This document shows, in pieces, positions 10,275 through 20,175 of a stretch of 64,000 nt of DNA. How positions within the stretch are numbered: position 1 is the stretch's first letter; each line of letters starts with the position of its first letter. The position numbers and the translations under genes are program-made. The stretch comes from Leeia speluncae (lineage in GTDB: Bacteria > Pseudomonadota > Gammaproteobacteria > Burkholderiales > Leeiaceae): assembly GCF_020564625.1 (NCBI RefSeq), contig NZ_JAJBZT010000001.1, positions 372,001 to 436,000 on the forward strand, written 5' to 3'. The notes under the pieces were generated by a model. It saw only the letters and a list, made by a program, of their open reading frames with translations. It did not search any database and was not told the DNA's origin.

Positions 10275-12287
10275 ATGCAAAATTTGTACTTGACGATTCC
10301 GTTAGCGCCTCTAGTAGGGTCAGTAATTGCTGGCTTTCTAGGTAAAATTGTTGGTAGGGCAGGTGCTCATACAGCTACCATCTTAGGTGTTTTAGTTTCA
10401 TTGGTTCTTTCTGTCTATGTTCTATACGATCAAATGACAGTCGGTACGGCTTTCAATGGAACTGTTTATGAGTGGATGTCTGTAAATGGTGTTACTTTGC
10501 AGGTTGGTTTCTTGATCGACAAGCTTTCTGCAATGATGATGGTTGTTGTTACCTTTGTGTCTCTGATGGTACATATTTACACCATCGGTTATATGCACGA
10601 AGATGCGGGCTACCAGCGTTTCTTTAGTTACATCTCGCTTTTCACCTTCTCAATGTTGATGCTAGTTATGTCAAATAACTTTGTGCAACTATTTTTTGGT
10701 TGGGAAGCAGTGGGCCTTGTTTCATACTTGCTAATTGGTTTTTGGTATACAAAACCAACGGCAACTTTTGCTAACTTAAAAGCATTTTTAGTTAACCGTG
10801 TAGGTGACTTTGGTTTTGTACTTGGCATTGGTCTAGTGTTAGCTTACTTTGGTACACTAGATTACGCCGCTGTTTTTGCCAAAAAAGAAGCTTTCACTGC
10901 TACTCAAATTTCTCTCATCGATGGTCATTCTTGGTCATTGATGACAGTTATCTGTATCTTGCTATTTGTTGGTGCGATGGGTAAGTCAGCACAATTCCCA
11001 TTACATGTATGGCTTCCAGATTCGATGGAAGGTCCTACGCCAATTTCAGCACTCATTCACGCTGCAACGATGGTTACCGCTGGTATTTTCATGGTTGCTC
11101 GCATGTCTCCATTGTATGAAATGTCTGAGACTGCGCTAAACTTCATTATGGTAATTGGTGCAATTACAGCTTTATTTATGGGCTTCTTGGGTGTTATCCA
11201 GAACGATATTAAGCGTGTAGTCGCATACTCTACTTTATCTCAATTAGGTTATATGACTGTTGCGCTTGGTGCATCAGCATATTCTGTTGCAGTTTTCCAT
11301 TTAATGACCCATGCATTCTTTAAGGCCTTATTATTCTTGGCTGCTGGTTCAGTCATTATCGGCATGCATCATGACCAAGATATCCGCAACATGGGTGGTC
11401 TACGCAAATACATGCCAATCACCTGGATTACTTCTCTCCTTGGTTCATTGGCGCTGATTGGAACTCCTTTCTTCTCTGGTTTCTATTCAAAAGATAGTAT
11501 TATTGAAGCAGTTAAAGCATCGCACTTGCCTGGTTCTAGTTTTGCGTATGCTGCAGTGATCATCGGTGTATTTGTTACTGCGTTCTATTCATTCCGTATG
11601 TATTTCTTGGTTTTCCATGGGGAAGAACGTTTCCGTCATGTGCATCATGACGCTCACGATGCACATGGTCACGATGATCATCACCATGCCCATGAGCCAC
11701 ATGAATCTCCTCTAGTTGTGACATTGCCTCTTGTTCTTTTAGCAATTCCTTCTGTAGTCGTCGGTTACTTTGCAATTGAACCTATGCTATATGGTGAGTT
11801 TTTCAAAGATATTATTTACAGTGGCAATCATGAAGTCATGCAAGAGCTGCATCATGAATTCGAGCATGTTCATGGTGCACTTGGAATGGCGTTGCATTCA
11901 GTAACTACGCTACCTTTCTGGTTAGCTCTTTCTGGTGTTGCTGTTTCTTGGTTCTTCTACTTAAAAGCTCCTGCTATCCCAGCAAAAATTAAAGCTGCAA
12001 CAGGCCCAATTAATAAAATATTAGAAAATAAATATTACATGGATGATCTATACATCAATGTATTTGCAAAGGGTGCGCGTGGTCTTGGCTGGTTGTTGTG
12101 GAAAGTTGGTGATGTATTGTTGATTGATGGATTAGTCGTAAATGGTTTAGCTAAACTAGTTGGTTGTATCTCTGGTTTAGTTCGCAAGTTCCAGACTGGT
12201 TTGTTAAATCAATATGCTTTAATGATGATTGTATCGGTTATGGTTGCATTGGCGTGGTGGTTCCAACATGTCTTATTTGCACACTAA
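10275..12287 (+). CDS. nuoL: NADH-quinone oxidoreductase subunit L
   Basis: Antiporter-like proton-pumping subunit at the distal end of complex I. The 670-residue protein has about 16 helices and the signature WEAVGLVSYLLIGFW (conserved Glu). It also has LPDSMEGPTPISALIHAATMVTAG-type sequence with the discontinuous-helix lysine region. A His-rich loop of alternating H and D residues (about residues 454-475) follows the usual loop position. The lateral amphipathic helix region is at the C-terminus. Confidence 0.95.
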   Translation: MQNLYLTIPLAPLVGSVIAGFLGKIVGRAGAHTATILGVLVSLVLSVYVLYDQMTVGTAFNGTVYEWMSVNGVTLQVGFLIDKLSAMMMVVVTFVSLMVHIYTIGYMHEDAGYQRFFSYISLFTFSMLMLVMSNNFVQLFFGWEAVGLVSYLLIGFWYTKPTATFANLKAFLVNRVGDFGFVLGIGLVLAYFGTLDYAAVFAKKEAFTATQISLIDGHSWSLMTVICILLFVGAMGKSAQFPLHVWLPDSMEGPTPISALIHAATMVTAGIFMVARMSPLYEMSETALNFIMVIGAITALFMGFLGVIQNDIKRVVAYSTLSQLGYMTVALGASAYSVAVFHLMTHAFFKALLFLAAGSVIIGMHHDQDIRNMGGLRKYMPITWITSLLGSLALIGTPFFSGFYSKDSIIEAVKASHLPGSSFAYAAVIIGVFVTAFYSFRMYFLVFHGEERFRHVHHDAHDAHGHDDHHHAHEPHESPLVVTLPLVLLAIPSVVVGYFAIEPMLYGEFFKDIIYSGNHEVMQELHHEFEHVHGALGMALHSVTTLPFWLALSGVAVSWFFYLKAPAIPAKIKAATGPINKILENKYYMDDLYINVFAKGARGLGWLLWKVGDVLLIDGLVVNGLAKLVGCISGLVRKFQTGLLNQYALMMIVSVMVALAWWFQHVLFAH

Positions 12288-12334
12288 TAAGTCTCTTTAA
12301 CCGCAAATATTAAACAGAACTAATTGGGTTATTT

Positions 12335-13852
12335 ATGTTTGAAAAACATCTGTTAAGTCTTGCTGTATGGCTACCCATCTTGTCGGGCATTGCTGTTATT
12401 GCCCTTGGTGGCGGAAAGAGGGGCTCTTTAGCTCGTTGGATTGCACTTGCAGGCTCACTTCTGAGTTTCTTTGTAACATTGCCACTTTTTACTGGCTTTG
12501 ATAGCTTAAATGCAGGAATGCAATTTGTTGAAGATACTGTTTGGATTCAACAATTTAATATTCATTACGCCCTAGGTGTGGATGGTATTTCTCTTTTCTT
12601 TGTTATCTTAAATAGCTTCACAACCTTTTTGGTTGTTCTTGCTGGCTGGCAAGTGATTCAAAGTAGAGTTTCACACTATTACGCGGCATTCCTGATTATG
12701 TCAGGCTTGATTAATGGTTCATTTGCTGCAATGGACGCGGTTCTTTTTTACGTCTTCTTTGAGGCAATGCTGATTCCTATGTACCTAATTATTGGTATCT
12801 GGGGTGGCCCACGCCGTGTTTATGCGTCTGTTAAGTTTTTCTTATATACGCTATTAGGTTCTTTACTTCTTCTAATTGCATTTATCTACTTACACAATGC
12901 AAGTGGTGGCAGTTTTGCGATTGCAGATTTCCAGTCGCTTTCAATTTCAAAAGATATTCAAACATTGCTGTTTGTAGCCTTCTTTGCTTCTTTTGCGGTG
13001 AAAGTGCCAATGTGGCCAGTTCATACTTGGTTGCCAGATGCACACGTTGAAGCGCCTACAGGTGGTTCTATGGTGCTAGCTGCAATTACACTAAAAATTG
13101 GTGCTTATGGTTTCTTAAGGTTCTGTTTGCCAATTGCACCCGTTGCTAGCCATGACTTGAGCTGGATTATTATTGCATTCTCTCTAGTTGCTGTTGTTTA
13201 TATTGGTATGGTTGCACTAGTTCAGTCAGATATGAAGAAGTTGATTGCTTACTCTTCAATTTCTCATATGGGTTTTGTCACACTAGGCTTCTTTATGTTT
13301 AAAGAAGGCCATTTGAATGCATACGCGGTTGAGGGTGCGCTACTTCAGATGATCTCTCACGGCTTTGTTTCTGCTGCGATGTTCTTCTGTGTTGGTGTGA
13401 TGTATGACCGAGTACACAGTCGTCAGATAGCTGACTATGGTGGTGTCGTTAATACAATGCCAATTTTCGCCTCTTTTTTCCTGTTATTTGCGATGGCAAA
13501 CGCAGGCCTACCAGCGACATCTGGCTTTGTTGGTGAGTTTTTGGTGATTATGGGGGCTACAAGCGTTAACTTCTGGATTGCTTTCCTTGCTGCTTCTACG
13601 TTGATTTTTGGCGCGGCATATACACTTTGGATGTACAAGCGAGTTGTATTTGGTGCTGTGGCAAATGATCATGTTGCTGAATTGACTGACGTTAATGGAC
13701 GTGAATTACTGGTTCTTGTGATTCTTGCAGTAACAGTTCTTGGTATGGGCCTGTATCCAGACTTGTTTGCTCAAAAGATGCATGCTTCTGTAAACAATCT
13801 GATTACTTTAGTTGCTGATAAACAAGCTGCTGCAGCTGCGCTAGGGCAATAA
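12335..13852 (+). CDS. nuoM: NADH-quinone oxidoreductase subunit M
   Basis: Second antiporter-like proton-pumping subunit. The 505-residue protein has about 14 helices and the conserved YVFFEAMLIPMYLIIGIWGG segment (key Glu). It also contains VPMWPVHTWLPDAHVEAPT, typical of NuoM/ND4. It starts 47 bp after nuoL. Confidence 0.95.
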   Translation: MFEKHLLSLAVWLPILSGIAVIALGGGKRGSLARWIALAGSLLSFFVTLPLFTGFDSLNAGMQFVEDTVWIQQFNIHYALGVDGISLFFVILNSFTTFLVVLAGWQVIQSRVSHYYAAFLIMSGLINGSFAAMDAVLFYVFFEAMLIPMYLIIGIWGGPRRVYASVKFFLYTLLGSLLLLIAFIYLHNASGGSFAIADFQSLSISKDIQTLLFVAFFASFAVKVPMWPVHTWLPDAHVEAPTGGSMVLAAITLKIGAYGFLRFCLPIAPVASHDLSWIIIAFSLVAVVYIGMVALVQSDMKKLIAYSSISHMGFVTLGFFMFKEGHLNAYAVEGALLQMISHGFVSAAMFFCVGVMYDRVHSRQIADYGGVVNTMPIFASFFLLFAMANAGLPATSGFVGEFLVIMGATSVNFWIAFLAASTLIFGAAYTLWMYKRVVFGAVANDHVAELTDVNGRELLVLVILAVTVLGMGLYPDLFAQKMHASVNNLITLVADKQAAAAALGQ

Positions 13853-13902
13853 GCTGAATTTGTGGATCTATTGGTTGTTTTAATGCTAACACCTGCTGGA
13901 AA

Positions 13903-15360
13903 TTGATTATGACGATAGCTGGATTAAACTTGATACCTGCTCTGCCAGAGACTTTTCTGCTATGCGCTGTCTCGGTGCTGTTACTTGCAGATCTGTTTAT
14001 TAAGGAAAATTCGAAAGTGCTTCTGCTAGGCGGAAGTTTACTGGCGGTACTTGTTGCTGTTGGTATTGTATTGAATGTTTCTTCAGACAATATTATTTAC
14101 ACGTTCCACCACATGTATGTGCTGGATCCGTTGTCTACTTTAATGAAGGTGGTATCAGGTATTACCGTTTTCTTCATTCTTGTTTACAGCCACGGATATG
14201 TAAGTGATAAGGCTCTCTTTAAAAGCGAATACTACGCATTAATGCTATTTGCGTTAATGGGTATCTTCGTCATGGTGTCTGCAAATAACTTCTTGGCAAT
14301 GTATGTTGGCTTAGAGTTGTTGTCTCTATGCTCATATGCATTGGTCGCTCTTGATAGAGACTCAGTAAAAAGTACTGAAGCAGGAATGAAGTATTTTGTT
14401 TTAGGTGCTTTAGCTTCTGGTATGTTGCTTTATGGTATGTCTTTAGTTTATGGCGGTACTAAAACACTTGATGTAAATGCAATTGCTTCTGCACTATCTG
14501 GAAATGAAGCAAATACAACACTGGTAAAAGTTGGTCTGGTGTTCTTGGTTGCTGGTCTTGCCTTTAAACTTGGTGCAGTTCCTTTCCATATGTGGGTACC
14601 AGATGTCTATCATGGTGCACCAACTTCTGTGACTGTTTTTATCAGTTCTGCGCCAAAAATTGCCAGCTTTGTGTTCATGTCTCGTATTTTAGGTCAGGCA
14701 TTACCATCTTTGCATGGTGAGTGGTCTCAGATGCTAATGGTGTTAGGCGTGCTGTCAGTTGCCATTGGTAACATCACTGCTGTTGCACAGACTAACCTAA
14801 AGCGTATGTTGGCTTACTCTGCAATTTCTCACATGGGATTCGTGATTTTGGGTGTGATGGTTAATTCTACTCAAGGTTACTCTGCTTCTGCGTTCTATAT
14901 CGTAACCTATATGGTGATGACACTTGGTGGGTTTGGTTTGGTTCTGCTTCTTTCAAGATCTGGTTATGAGGCTGAAGAACTAAGCGATTTGAAGGGCTTG
15001 GCACAGCGTAGCCCACTGTTTGCTGGTGTTCTGTTGGTTGTCATGTTCTCAATGGCTGGTATTCCTTCTACAGTTGGTTTCTTTGGTAAATTCTCTGTAT
15101 TAACTTCGGTATTAGCATCTGGTAACGCAACTCTAGCAATTATTGTTGTATTGCTATCAGTCATCGGTGCTTATTACTATCTACGTGTTGTTAAGTTGGC
15201 TTTCTTTGATGAAGCTTCAACTGATGCTGCGATTGTTAGTACGCCATGTACGAAAGTAACACTTGTATTAATTGCTGTTGCTATTGTTGCGTTAGGTGTT
15301 TTACCTCAGCGTCTACTGGATATCTGTAGCAATGCAGTTCTAGCCTCTTTTGGTGGTTGA
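13903..15360 (+). CDS. nuoN: NADH-quinone oxidoreductase subunit N
   Basis: Third antiporter-like membrane subunit and last core nuo gene. The 485-residue protein contains MYVGLELLSLCSYALVALDRD (key Glu), then VPFHMWVPDVYHGAPTSVT and AYSAISHMGFVILG, all NuoN/ND2 hallmarks. The stop codon is directly followed by the DUF2818 gene. Confidence 0.95.
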   Translation: MIMTIAGLNLIPALPETFLLCAVSVLLLADLFIKENSKVLLLGGSLLAVLVAVGIVLNVSSDNIIYTFHHMYVLDPLSTLMKVVSGITVFFILVYSHGYVSDKALFKSEYYALMLFALMGIFVMVSANNFLAMYVGLELLSLCSYALVALDRDSVKSTEAGMKYFVLGALASGMLLYGMSLVYGGTKTLDVNAIASALSGNEANTTLVKVGLVFLVAGLAFKLGAVPFHMWVPDVYHGAPTSVTVFISSAPKIASFVFMSRILGQALPSLHGEWSQMLMVLGVLSVAIGNITAVAQTNLKRMLAYSAISHMGFVILGVMVNSTQGYSASAFYIVTYMVMTLGGFGLVLLLSRSGYEAEELSDLKGLAQRSPLFAGVLLVVMFSMAGIPSTVGFFGKFSVLTSVLASGNATLAIIVVLLSVIGAYYYLRVVKLAFFDEASTDAAIVSTPCTKVTLVLIAVAIVALGVLPQRLLDICSNAVLASFGG

Positions 15361-15362
15361 AT

Positions 15363-15662
15363 ATGAAAGTAGGGGCTGATTTAACTTTTTGGGTTTTTTT
15401 GGTTCTATCTTTCATTATTGCAAATGCAGCTTTCTTTACTGAGCGGCTATTAGGTATTTTGAAAACCACTACGTTAAACCACGTGGTGGTTTTTATTTTG
15501 AATTTTGTTGCAAGCTTCTTTTTTTTGGCTGGTGTTTCGTATTTATTTGAAACAACTTATTCTGTACATCAGTCTCAAAATTGGCAATTTTATGCTTCTG
15601 CTGTTTGCTTTTACTTCATTCTGGCCACGCCTGGATTTGTTATTAAGAAATTGCAGAAATAA
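15363..15662 (+). CDS. DUF2818 family membrane protein
   Basis: Small protein (99 residues from the ATG at 15363; a TTG at 15357 overlapping nuoN is possible). It has three hydrophobic segments and the family pattern ANAAFFTERLLG near the start and ATPGFVIKKL at the end. DUF2818 genes typically follow nuoN in betaproteobacteria, suggesting a link to complex I assembly or function. No biochemical role is established as far as I know. Confidence 0.85.
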   Translation: MKVGADLTFWVFLVLSFIIANAAFFTERLLGILKTTTLNHVVVFILNFVASFFFLAGVSYLFETTYSVHQSQNWQFYASAVCFYFILATPGFVIKKLQK

Positions 15663-15674
15663 AATATTTAAAGC

Positions 15675-15702
15675 TTGCGAAATCCTGTAGTTTTGCTATA
15701 AT
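15675..15702 (+). promoter_or_regulatory. Sigma-70 promoter for tRNA-Val
   Basis: TTGCGA, 16-nt spacer, TATAAT at 15697-15702, ending 12 bp before the tRNA. The same TTGCGN-N16-TATAAT architecture precedes tRNA-Pro at 23289. Confidence 0.75.
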
Positions 15703-15714
15703 CTTTTTCTCTTT

Positions 15715-15791
15715 AGGCACGTAGCTCAGCTGGTTAGAGCACCACCTTGACATGGTGGGGGTCGTTGGTTCGAGTCCAATCGTGCCTACCA
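15715..15791 (+). tRNA. tRNA-Val (anticodon GAC)
   Basis: Acceptor AGGCACG pairs with CGTGCCT followed by ACCA. The anticodon stem CCACC/GGTGG encloses TTGACAT, giving anticodon GAC. The D-arm GCTCAGCTGGTTAGAGC and T-arm TTGGTTCGAGTCCAA are canonical. Confidence 0.95.
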
Positions 15792-15846
15792 ACAAAGAAT
15801 TTGTATCACTGCCAAATCGGCAACGTTTTTTGGAGTGGTGAAAAAA

Positions 15847-15872
15847 ATGCGGCTCCTGCCGCATTTTTTTTT
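15847..15872 (+). terminator. Intrinsic terminator between tRNA-Val and thrS
   Basis: ATGCGGC, loop TCCT, GCCGCAT followed by a run of eight or nine T. It ends the tRNA-Val transcript. Its place in the thrS leader also allows attenuation-type control of thrS. Confidence 0.85.
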
Positions 15873-15897
15873 GTCCTTAGCTTTTAGAAAGTCGACT

Positions 15898-17805
15898 ATG
15901 GTTTCCGTGCGCTTACCGGATGGCTCTGTCCGGCAATATGATCAATCAGTCACTGTTGCTGATGTAGCTGCAAGCATTGGTGCTGGTTTAGCTAAAGCAG
16001 CATTAGCAGGTGTTGTTGATGGTGTAATGGTAGATACGTCTTACTTAATTGAAAAGGACGTGTCTCTTGAGATTGTTACGGAAAAAGATCCTCGTGGCTT
16101 AGAGGTTATCCGCCATTCAACTGCTCACCTTTTAGCATATGCTGTGAAAGCGTTGTTTCCTGAGGCGCAGGTTACTATTGGTCCTGTAATTGAAGATGGC
16201 TTCTATTACGATTTTGCTTATAAACGCCCATTTACTCTTGATGACCTTGCTGTTATTGAGAAGAAAATGTTGGAGTTGAGTAAGCAAAATATTGAAGTGA
16301 CTCAGCGAGTTATTTCTCGTGATGATGCGATTTCCTACTTTAAAGGCTTGGGTGAGGTATATAAGGCTGAGCTAGTTGAGGCAATTCCTCAAGGTGAAGC
16401 CATTAAACTGTATTCAGAAGGTGATTTCACTGATCTTTGTCGTGGTCCTCATGTGCCTTCAACTGGCAAGCTAAAACATTTCAAATTAATGAAGGTTGCT
16501 GGTGCTTATTGGCGTGGTGATTCAAAAAATGAAATGCTTCAGCGTATTTACGGAACTGCATGGGCTAAAAAAGAAGACCTTGATGCCTATCTTTTCCGTC
16601 TTGAAGAGGCTGAAAAGCGTGATCACCGCAAATTGGCTAAGCAACACGATTTGTTTCATTTGCAAGATGAAGCACCTGGTATGGTGTTTTGGCATCCTAA
16701 AGGATGGGCACTTTGGCAGAACGTAGAACAGTACCTTCGCAATCGTTTATCTTTGGCCGGTTATAAAGAGATTCGTACTCCGCAAGTAATGGATCGTACT
16801 CTTTGGGAGCAGTCTGGTCATTGGCAGAACTATCGCGACAATATGTTCACGACAGAGTCTGAAAAGCGTGACTACGCAATTAAGCCAATGAATTGTCCTG
16901 GTCATATTCAGGTCTTTAACCAAGGGTTGCGCTCGTATCGTGATTTGCCATTACGTTACGCTGAATTCGGTGCTTGTCACCGTAATGAACCATCTGGTTC
17001 TCTGCACGGTATTATGCGTGTTCGCGGCTTTGTTCAAGATGATGCACATATCTTCTGTACTGAAAATCAAGTTATTGAAGAGGCGAAAGCATTTAACTTG
17101 CTGGCAATGAGTGTTTATCAAGACTTCGGTTTTAATGATGTTGCTATTAAGCTATCTTTACGCCCAGAAAAACGTGCAGGTTCTGATGAAGTATGGGATA
17201 AAGCTGAGCAAGGTTTGCGTGATGCGTTAACTGCATGTGGGCTTGAGTGGGAAGAGTTGCCTGGTGAAGGTGCTTTCTATGGTCCTAAGATTGAGTACCA
17301 TATTAAGGATGCGATTGGTCGTTCTTGGCAGTGCGGTACTTTGCAGCTTGATTTTGTTTTGCCAGAGCGATTGAAGGCTGAGTACGTTGCCGATGATAAT
17401 TCGCGTCAACGTCCGGTGATGTTGCACCGTGCGATTGTTGGTTCTTTAGAGCGTTTCCTTGGTATTTTAATTGAGCAGCATGCTGCAAGCTTTCCGTTCT
17501 GGTTGGCGCCAGTTAAGGCTGTTGTATTGAATATTACGGATAAACAAGCGGATTACGCAAAAAGTGTGGTTTCTCAGTTGCAAGAAGCAGGTTTCTCTGT
17601 CGAGTCTGACTTGAGAAACGAGAAGATTACCTATAAAATCCGTGAGCACAGTTTAAATCGTCTACCATTCATTTTAGTGGTAGGTGATAAAGAAATGGAA
17701 CAAGGTAAAGTTGCGGTAAGAAACCGCAAGGGAGAGGATCTTGGTCAGCTAGATTTGGCTTCTTTGATTGATTTATTCAATCAGGCCGTAGCGGATAGAT
17801 CTTAA
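15898..17805 (+). CDS. thrS: Threonyl-tRNA synthetase
   Basis: Class II aminoacyl-tRNA synthetase charging tRNA-Thr. The ATG at 15898 gives [16 protein letters not shown], the expected TGS-domain N-terminus; an in-frame start at 15835 lies before the terminator hairpin. In order: TGS domain, editing domain with [12 protein letters not shown], catalytic core with [10 protein letters not shown] and [15 protein letters not shown], and the anticodon-binding domain. 635 residues, full length. It heads the thrS-infC-rpmI-rplT-pheST-ihfA cluster. Confidence 0.96.
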   Translation: MVSVRLPDGSVRQYDQSVTVADVAASIGAGLAKAALAGVVDGVMVDTSYLIEKDVSLEIVTEKDPRGLEVIRHSTAHLLAYAVKALFPEAQVTIGPVIEDGFYYDFAYKRPFTLDDLAVIEKKMLELSKQNIEVTQRVISRDDAISYFKGLGEVYKAELVEAIPQGEAIKLYSEGDFTDLCRGPHVPSTGKLKHFKLMKVAGAYWRGDSKNEMLQRIYGTAWAKKEDLDAYLFRLEEAEKRDHRKLAKQHDLFHLQDEAPGMVFWHPKGWALWQNVEQYLRNRLSLAGYKEIRTPQVMDRTLWEQSGHWQNYRDNMFTTESEKRDYAIKPMNCPGHIQVFNQGLRSYRDLPLRYAEFGACHRNEPSGSLHGIMRVRGFVQDDAHIFCTENQVIEEAKAFNLLAMSVYQDFGFNDVAIKLSLRPEKRAGSDEVWDKAEQGLRDALTACGLEWEELPGEGAFYGPKIEYHIKDAIGRSWQCGTLQLDFVLPERLKAEYVADDNSRQRPVMLHRAIVGSLERFLGILIEQHAASFPFWLAPVKAVVLNITDKQADYAKSVVSQLQEAGFSVESDLRNEKITYKIREHSLNRLPFILVVGDKEMEQGKVAVRNRKGEDLGQLDLASLIDLFNQAVADRS

Positions 17806-17831
17806 TTTTTTAGTTTAGTTGGAGAATAGTC

Positions 17832-18350
17832 ATCGCTCAGGAGAAAGAGCCGCGTATTAACGGCGAAATTAATCTGTCAGAACTTCGTTTGGTTGGTGTA
17901 GAGGGTGAGCAATTAGGTATTATGAGTTCGCGTGCTGCGATTCAGCTTGCTGAAGAGGCAGACGTAGACCTTGTAGAAATCGCTCCTCAGGCATCTCCTC
18001 CAGTTTGTCGCTTAATGGATTATGGTAAGTTCAAATACCAAGAAAGTAAGCGTAAACACGAAGCTAAGCTTAAGCAAAAGCAAATTCAGGTTAAGGAAAT
18101 TAAATTCCGACCTGCTACAGACGAAGGCGATTATCAGGTTAAGTTAAGAAGCTTGATTCGTTTTCTGGGCGAAGGCGACAAGACTAAAATTACCTTGCGC
18201 TTCCGTGGCCGTGAAATGGCTCACCAAGAATTTGGTTTCAATTTGCTAAAACGCGTTGAGGCTGACCTAGTAGAATTTGGAACTGTTGAGCAGTTTCCAA
18301 AATTAGAAGGTCGACAAATGGTTATGGTTATTGCGCCAAAGCGTAAGTAA
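17832..18350 (+). CDS. infC: Translation initiation factor IF-3 (AUC start)
   Basis: Binds the 30S subunit and enforces fidelity of start-codon selection. The N-terminus [13 protein letters not shown] lies upstream of any ATG, GTG or TTG in frame. The only sensible initiator is ATC at 17832, 6 bp after GGAGA (17821-17825). Rare AUU/AUC starts are the established basis of IF3 autoregulation, because IF3 discriminates against them. The linker is Lys-rich ([12 protein letters not shown]) and the C-domain includes [12 protein letters not shown]. 172 residues. Confidence 0.93.
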   Translation: MAQEKEPRINGEINLSELRLVGVEGEQLGIMSSRAAIQLAEEADVDLVEIAPQASPPVCRLMDYGKFKYQESKRKHEAKLKQKQIQVKEIKFRPATDEGDYQVKLRSLIRFLGEGDKTKITLRFRGREMAHQEFGFNLLKRVEADLVEFGTVEQFPKLEGRQMVMVIAPKRK

Positions 18351-18367
18351 AGTATAAAATACAGGTT

Positions 18368-18383
18368 TTGCTCTTCGGAGCAA
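18368..18383 (+). promoter_or_regulatory. UUCG-tetraloop hairpin in the infC-rpmI leader
   Basis: TTGCTC, loop TTCG, GAGCAA in the 106-bp spacer before rpmI. Ribosomal protein L20 represses rpmI-rplT in other bacteria by binding structured leader RNA. This stable hairpin may be part of such a site; that is inference. Confidence 0.4.
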
Positions 18384-18456
18384 TTAGTCAGGTGTCACGG
18401 TTCGAAGTGTTGAGAGGTTCAACCACCGTGCGCTTGTTATTAATAGAGGTAGTAAA

Positions 18457-18654
18457 ATGCCAAAGATGAAGACCAAAAGTAGCGCTAAAAAGCGCTTCAA
18501 GGTCATGGGCAGCGGTGTGATTAAGCGTAGTCAAGCTTTCAAACGTCACATTCTGACCAAGAAAACCACCAAGAACAAACGTCAACTGCGTGGTACCGCT
18601 CAGGTACACAGCACGAATATTGCATCTGTTCGTGCAATGCTTCCGTTCGCATAA
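18457..18654 (+). CDS. rpmI: 50S ribosomal protein L35
   Basis: The 65-residue basic protein begins [20 protein letters not shown] and contains [14 protein letters not shown], both diagnostic of bL35. It lies 11 bp upstream of rplT; the pair is a conserved operon downstream of infC. Confidence 0.97.
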   Translation: MPKMKTKSSAKKRFKVMGSGVIKRSQAFKRHILTKKTTKNKRQLRGTAQVHSTNIASVRAMLPFA

Positions 18655-18665
18655 GGAGTTAGAGA

Positions 18666-19022
18666 ATGCCACGAGTTAAACGCGGTGTAACGGCACGTGC
18701 CCGTCACAAAAAAGTTCTTGCGCTAGCTAAAGGCTATCGCGGTCGTCGTAAAAACGTATACCGTATTGCTAAGCAAGCGGTAATGAAAGCTGGACAATAT
18801 GCTTACCGTGACCGTCGTCAACGTAAGCGTCAGTTCCGCTCTCTATGGATTGTTCGTATTAATGCTGCAGCCCGTGAATTCGGTCTAAGCTACAGCGTTT
18901 TCATGAATGGTCTGAAAAAAGCTGCAGTAGCTGTTGATCGTAAAGTATTGGCTGATTTGGCAGTGTTTGACAAAGCTACCTTCGGTAAGCTAGTTGAACA
19001 AGCTAAAGCAAGCTTAGCTTAA
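18666..19022 (+). CDS. rplT: 50S ribosomal protein L20
   Basis: The 118-residue bL20 protein begins [18 protein letters not shown] and contains [24 protein letters not shown]-type sequence. It assembles early into the 50S subunit. In other bacteria it also autoregulates its operon. A terminator follows directly. Confidence 0.97.
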   Translation: MPRVKRGVTARARHKKVLALAKGYRGRRKNVYRIAKQAVMKAGQYAYRDRRQRKRQFRSLWIVRINAAAREFGLSYSVFMNGLKKAAVAVDRKVLADLAVFDKATFGKLVEQAKASLA

Positions 19023-19039
19023 GCGATACGGCTGATAAA

Positions 19040-19066
19040 GGGAGGCTGTATGCCTCCCTTTTTTCT
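19040..19066 (+). terminator. Intrinsic terminator / attenuator between rplT and pheS
   Basis: GGGAGGC, loop TGTAT, GCCTCCC followed by TTTTTTC. It lies 50 bp before the pheS start, where pheST operons often carry an attenuator. I do not see a clear Phe-rich leader peptide, so simple partial termination is equally possible. Confidence 0.8.
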
Positions 19067-19108
19067 TTGTTGGGTTTGAATTTTGTCTGCTGTCTGGATG
19101 GGCATAAC

Positions 19109-20119
19109 ATGCGCAGTCTCTCCGAAATTGTTTCTGAAGCCGAACTAACACTTTCTGCTATTGATGATTTAGCTGTATTAGAACAAGAAAAAGCTAAATA
19201 TCTTGGCAAATCTGGTGAACTTACCGAGCACATGAAAGGCTTGGGAAAGGTTTCTGCTGAAGATAGACCACGTCTTGGTCAAGAAATTAACCAAGCTAAA
19301 GAACGGATTGAGGCGGTTTTAAACCAGCAGCGTCAAGCAATTCAATCTCGGAAATTAGCCGCTAAATTAGCGGAAGAATCTATTGATGTTACCTTGCCAG
19401 GTCGCGGACGCGGGGCGGGTGGCGTGCATCCAGTTATTCGTACTTGGCGCAGAGTGGAGGAAATCTTCCGCTCTATTGGTTTCGATGTGGCAGATGGCCC
19501 CGAAATTGAAAGCGACTGGTACAACTTCACTGCGTTGAACCAACCGGATAATCATCCGGCACGTTCAATGCACGATACTTTCTACATTGAATCTGATCAT
19601 GCTGAGCCGTTGTTGTTGCGTACACACACTAGCCCGATGCAGGTTCGCTATGCAAAAAATCATCAGCCTCCTATCAAAGTAATTGCTCCTGGCAAGACTT
19701 ACCGTGTGGATTCTGATGCAACTCACTCTCCTATGTTCCATCAAGTGGAAGGTTTGTGGATTGCAGACAATATTAGCTTTGCCGATTTAAAAGGTGTTTA
19801 CACCAACTTCTTGCAGCGTTTCTTTGAAACGGATGATTTAGAGGTTCGCTTCCGCCCGTCTTTTTTCCCGTTTACCGAGCCATCTGCCGAAATTGATATG
19901 AAATTTGGTAGTGGTCCATTAAAAGGCCGCTGGCTAGAAATTTCTGGTTCAGGGCAGGTACATCCTACTGTTGTGAAGAACTTTGGCTTAGATCCCGAAC
20001 GTTACATCGGTTTTGCTTTTGGTAGCGGCTTGGAGCGTTTGACCATGCTACGGTACGGTATTGGTGATTTGCGCTTGTTCTATGAAGGTGATTTACGCTT
20101 CTTAAAACAGTTTGCTTAA
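19109..20119 (+). CDS. pheS: Phenylalanyl-tRNA synthetase alpha subunit
   Basis: Catalytic subunit of the alpha2-beta2 enzyme. The ATG at 19109 gives [15 protein letters not shown], an N-terminal coiled coil; an in-frame TTG at 19067 would add a non-family extension. The class II core includes [22 protein letters not shown]-type sequence and [14 protein letters not shown] near the end. 336 residues. pheT follows after 56 bp. Confidence 0.95.
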   Translation: MRSLSEIVSEAELTLSAIDDLAVLEQEKAKYLGKSGELTEHMKGLGKVSAEDRPRLGQEINQAKERIEAVLNQQRQAIQSRKLAAKLAEESIDVTLPGRGRGAGGVHPVIRTWRRVEEIFRSIGFDVADGPEIESDWYNFTALNQPDNHPARSMHDTFYIESDHAEPLLLRTHTSPMQVRYAKNHQPPIKVIAPGKTYRVDSDATHSPMFHQVEGLWIADNISFADLKGVYTNFLQRFFETDDLEVRFRPSFFPFTEPSAEIDMKFGSGPLKGRWLEISGSGQVHPTVVKNFGLDPERYIGFAFGSGLERLTMLRYGIGDLRLFYEGDLRFLKQFA

Positions 20120-20175
20120 TCTTTGTATTTTCGCATTCGTTCAATCTGATTTTAGTTTTGTGATAGCAGGCAAAT

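Noticed and set aside
11636-11700. His/Asp-rich run in nuoL as a possible insertion
   Set aside because: The frame is intact and loops of this type occur in NuoL proteins; no sign of foreign DNA.
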